From contig CP092871.1 of assembly GCA_030710605.1 (NCBI GenBank), positions 71,823,020 through 71,887,019 on the forward strand: a stretch of DNA of 64,000 nucleotides. Reading direction: 5' to 3'. Numbering within the stretch: position 1 is the stretch's first letter; each line of letters opens with the position of its first letter. This DNA is from Cordylochernes scorpioides (lineage: Eukaryota > Arthropoda > Arachnida > Pseudoscorpiones > Chernetidae). Of the stretch, positions 63,227-64,000 are shown one piece after another. A model generated the notes under the pieces. That model was not told the origin of the DNA. It saw nothing but the letters and a program-made list of their open reading frames with translations, and did not search any database. Position numbers and translations under genes: made by a program.

Positions 63227-64000
63227 GCTACCGCGTCGCCACCATCAACGCGCGAGGGCTCGCCACTCGGAGGAGGAGCCTTGCCCTTTGTCATCTCCTC
63301 AGGCAACATCACGTGGACATCGCGTTTGTCCAGGAGACAAACGCATTTCATCTGGGCAGCGGCCAAGACCTCTGCCTCGGCTACAGTGCTGTTGTGTTGG
63401 CCCATCCCGTAGCCATCTCGGGATCCGGACTCGCCTGCGTCTTCGGACCAGGCGTAGCCGTGCTACATCAACGCATCCTGTGGCCGGGCCACATCGCCTT
63501 GGCAACCATAGATGTCCGCGGCGAGGAGATGACGGCCATCGCCGTTCATCTGGCGCATGAACCCCGGGAGAGAAACCGGCAACTGGAGCTCCTGGCGGCG
63601 ACAGCGGCACAGGAGGAGGAGGGAGCCTGCTGGATCATCGGCGATTTTAACATCAGGGATCGGGGCCCCTCGTCATCATCATCATCGGATGCCCTCGCCG
63701 CTCTTCTGGACCTGGCCGCGCTGGTCGACGTGGCCACCCAGTTCGACGCCGCCCACCTGCCCACCAGAGTCGCCATGCACGGCGACCAAGTCGAATCGAA
63801 CCGCCTGGACCGGATCCTCGTCCCTGCTGGAGTCCTGGATCGCGCGTCCATCTACGCGACCAGCCACTACCACCTCTCGGACCACCGCCTCGTGCTGCTC
63901 CAGGTGGGCCCGCCCACCACCGCCGTCTCCTCCCCCACCCAGCCTCGCTTGGCCGCGATGCTCCGCTCGGGCCTTGCTCTCGAACATCTGGCTGGCTACA
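63223..64000 (+). CDS. LINE ORF2, endonuclease domain, runs off window
   Basis: ATG at 63223 overlaps the ORF1 stop (ATGA). The open frame encodes an apurinic-type endonuclease: VATINARGLATRRR, VDIAFVQETNAF (catalytic Glu), WIIGDFNIRDRG (Asp/Asn), NRLDRILV and SDHRLVLL (Asp-His). All expected active-site residues are present. It nicks target DNA to prime reverse transcription. RT should follow beyond 64000. The 4-base overlap suggests translation by stop-start reinitiation, as described for some insect LINEs. Clade placement (L1/Tx1-like versus R1/I-like) cannot be settled without the RT. Confidence 0.85.
   Translation, partial: MSYRVATINARGLATRRRSLALCHLLRQHHVDIAFVQETNAFHLGSGQDLCLGYSAVVLAHPVAISGSGLACVFGPGVAVLHQRILWPGHIALATIDVRGEEMTAIAVHLAHEPRERNRQLELLAATAAQEEEGACWIIGDFNIRDRGPSSSSSSDALAALLDLAALVDVATQFDAAHLPTRVAMHGDQVESNRLDRILVPAGVLDRASIYATSHYHLSDHRLVLLQVGPPTTAVSSPTQPRLAAMLRSGLALEHLAGY

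Overview
The window is a transposon-packed stretch of an animal genome, most likely an arthropod. Evidence for this is split genes with GT/AG introns, tRNA-derived SINEs, BEL/Pao, Gypsy and Copia LTR elements, R1-like and I/Jockey-like LINEs, Tc1/mariner and pogo-type DNA transposons, Helitron ends and Penelope-like fragments. No bacterial or viral gene organisation is present. The arthropod (perhaps chelicerate) assignment is inference.

The one host gene I can support is SUGP1 (SURP and G-patch splicing factor) on the minus strand. Twelve phase-compatible coding exons run from 29964 (start ATG) down to 528, giving 564 codons. Only a short terminal exon appears to lie left of the window. The introns (up to about 12 kb) hold most of the small repeats: five pogo-like MITE families, a Tc1-type MITE family, SINEs with 11-bp target duplications, LINE 3' ends, and inverted repeats with hammerhead-ribozyme-like cores. 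The largest intron also carries an internally deleted BEL/Pao element (13289-17361) that sits inside an older LINE.

From 30.5 kb rightwards there is no recognisable host gene. In order there are: a dead Tc1 element with intact ends (30557-31966); a non-autonomous BEL-like LTR element (32785-36582) carrying two tandem-repeat arrays and one open gag/RT-fragment fusion ORF; a Gypsy element (37336-54826) split by a 13.5-kb mariner-like element with about 415-bp inverted repeats (39273-52795). That mariner element is itself filled by an I/Jockey-like LINE, which is in turn split by an R1-like LINE and two minus-strand LINE pieces. Then come a solo LTR inside the Gypsy 3' LTR, a degraded Copia pol, minisatellites, a Helitron end, and several foldbacks ending in CCGAAAGC motifs. 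Last is a GC-rich LINE (61.6 kb to the window end) with intact ORF1 and the start of ORF2 joined by an ATGA stop/start overlap.

The most unusual signals are the LTR element built from minisatellite leader plus gag/RT fusion, the BEL element whose pol was deleted in frame, and four families of hammerhead-like inverted repeats. One of these families lies next to a Penelope-like ORF fragment and includes a perfect 108-bp palindrome.
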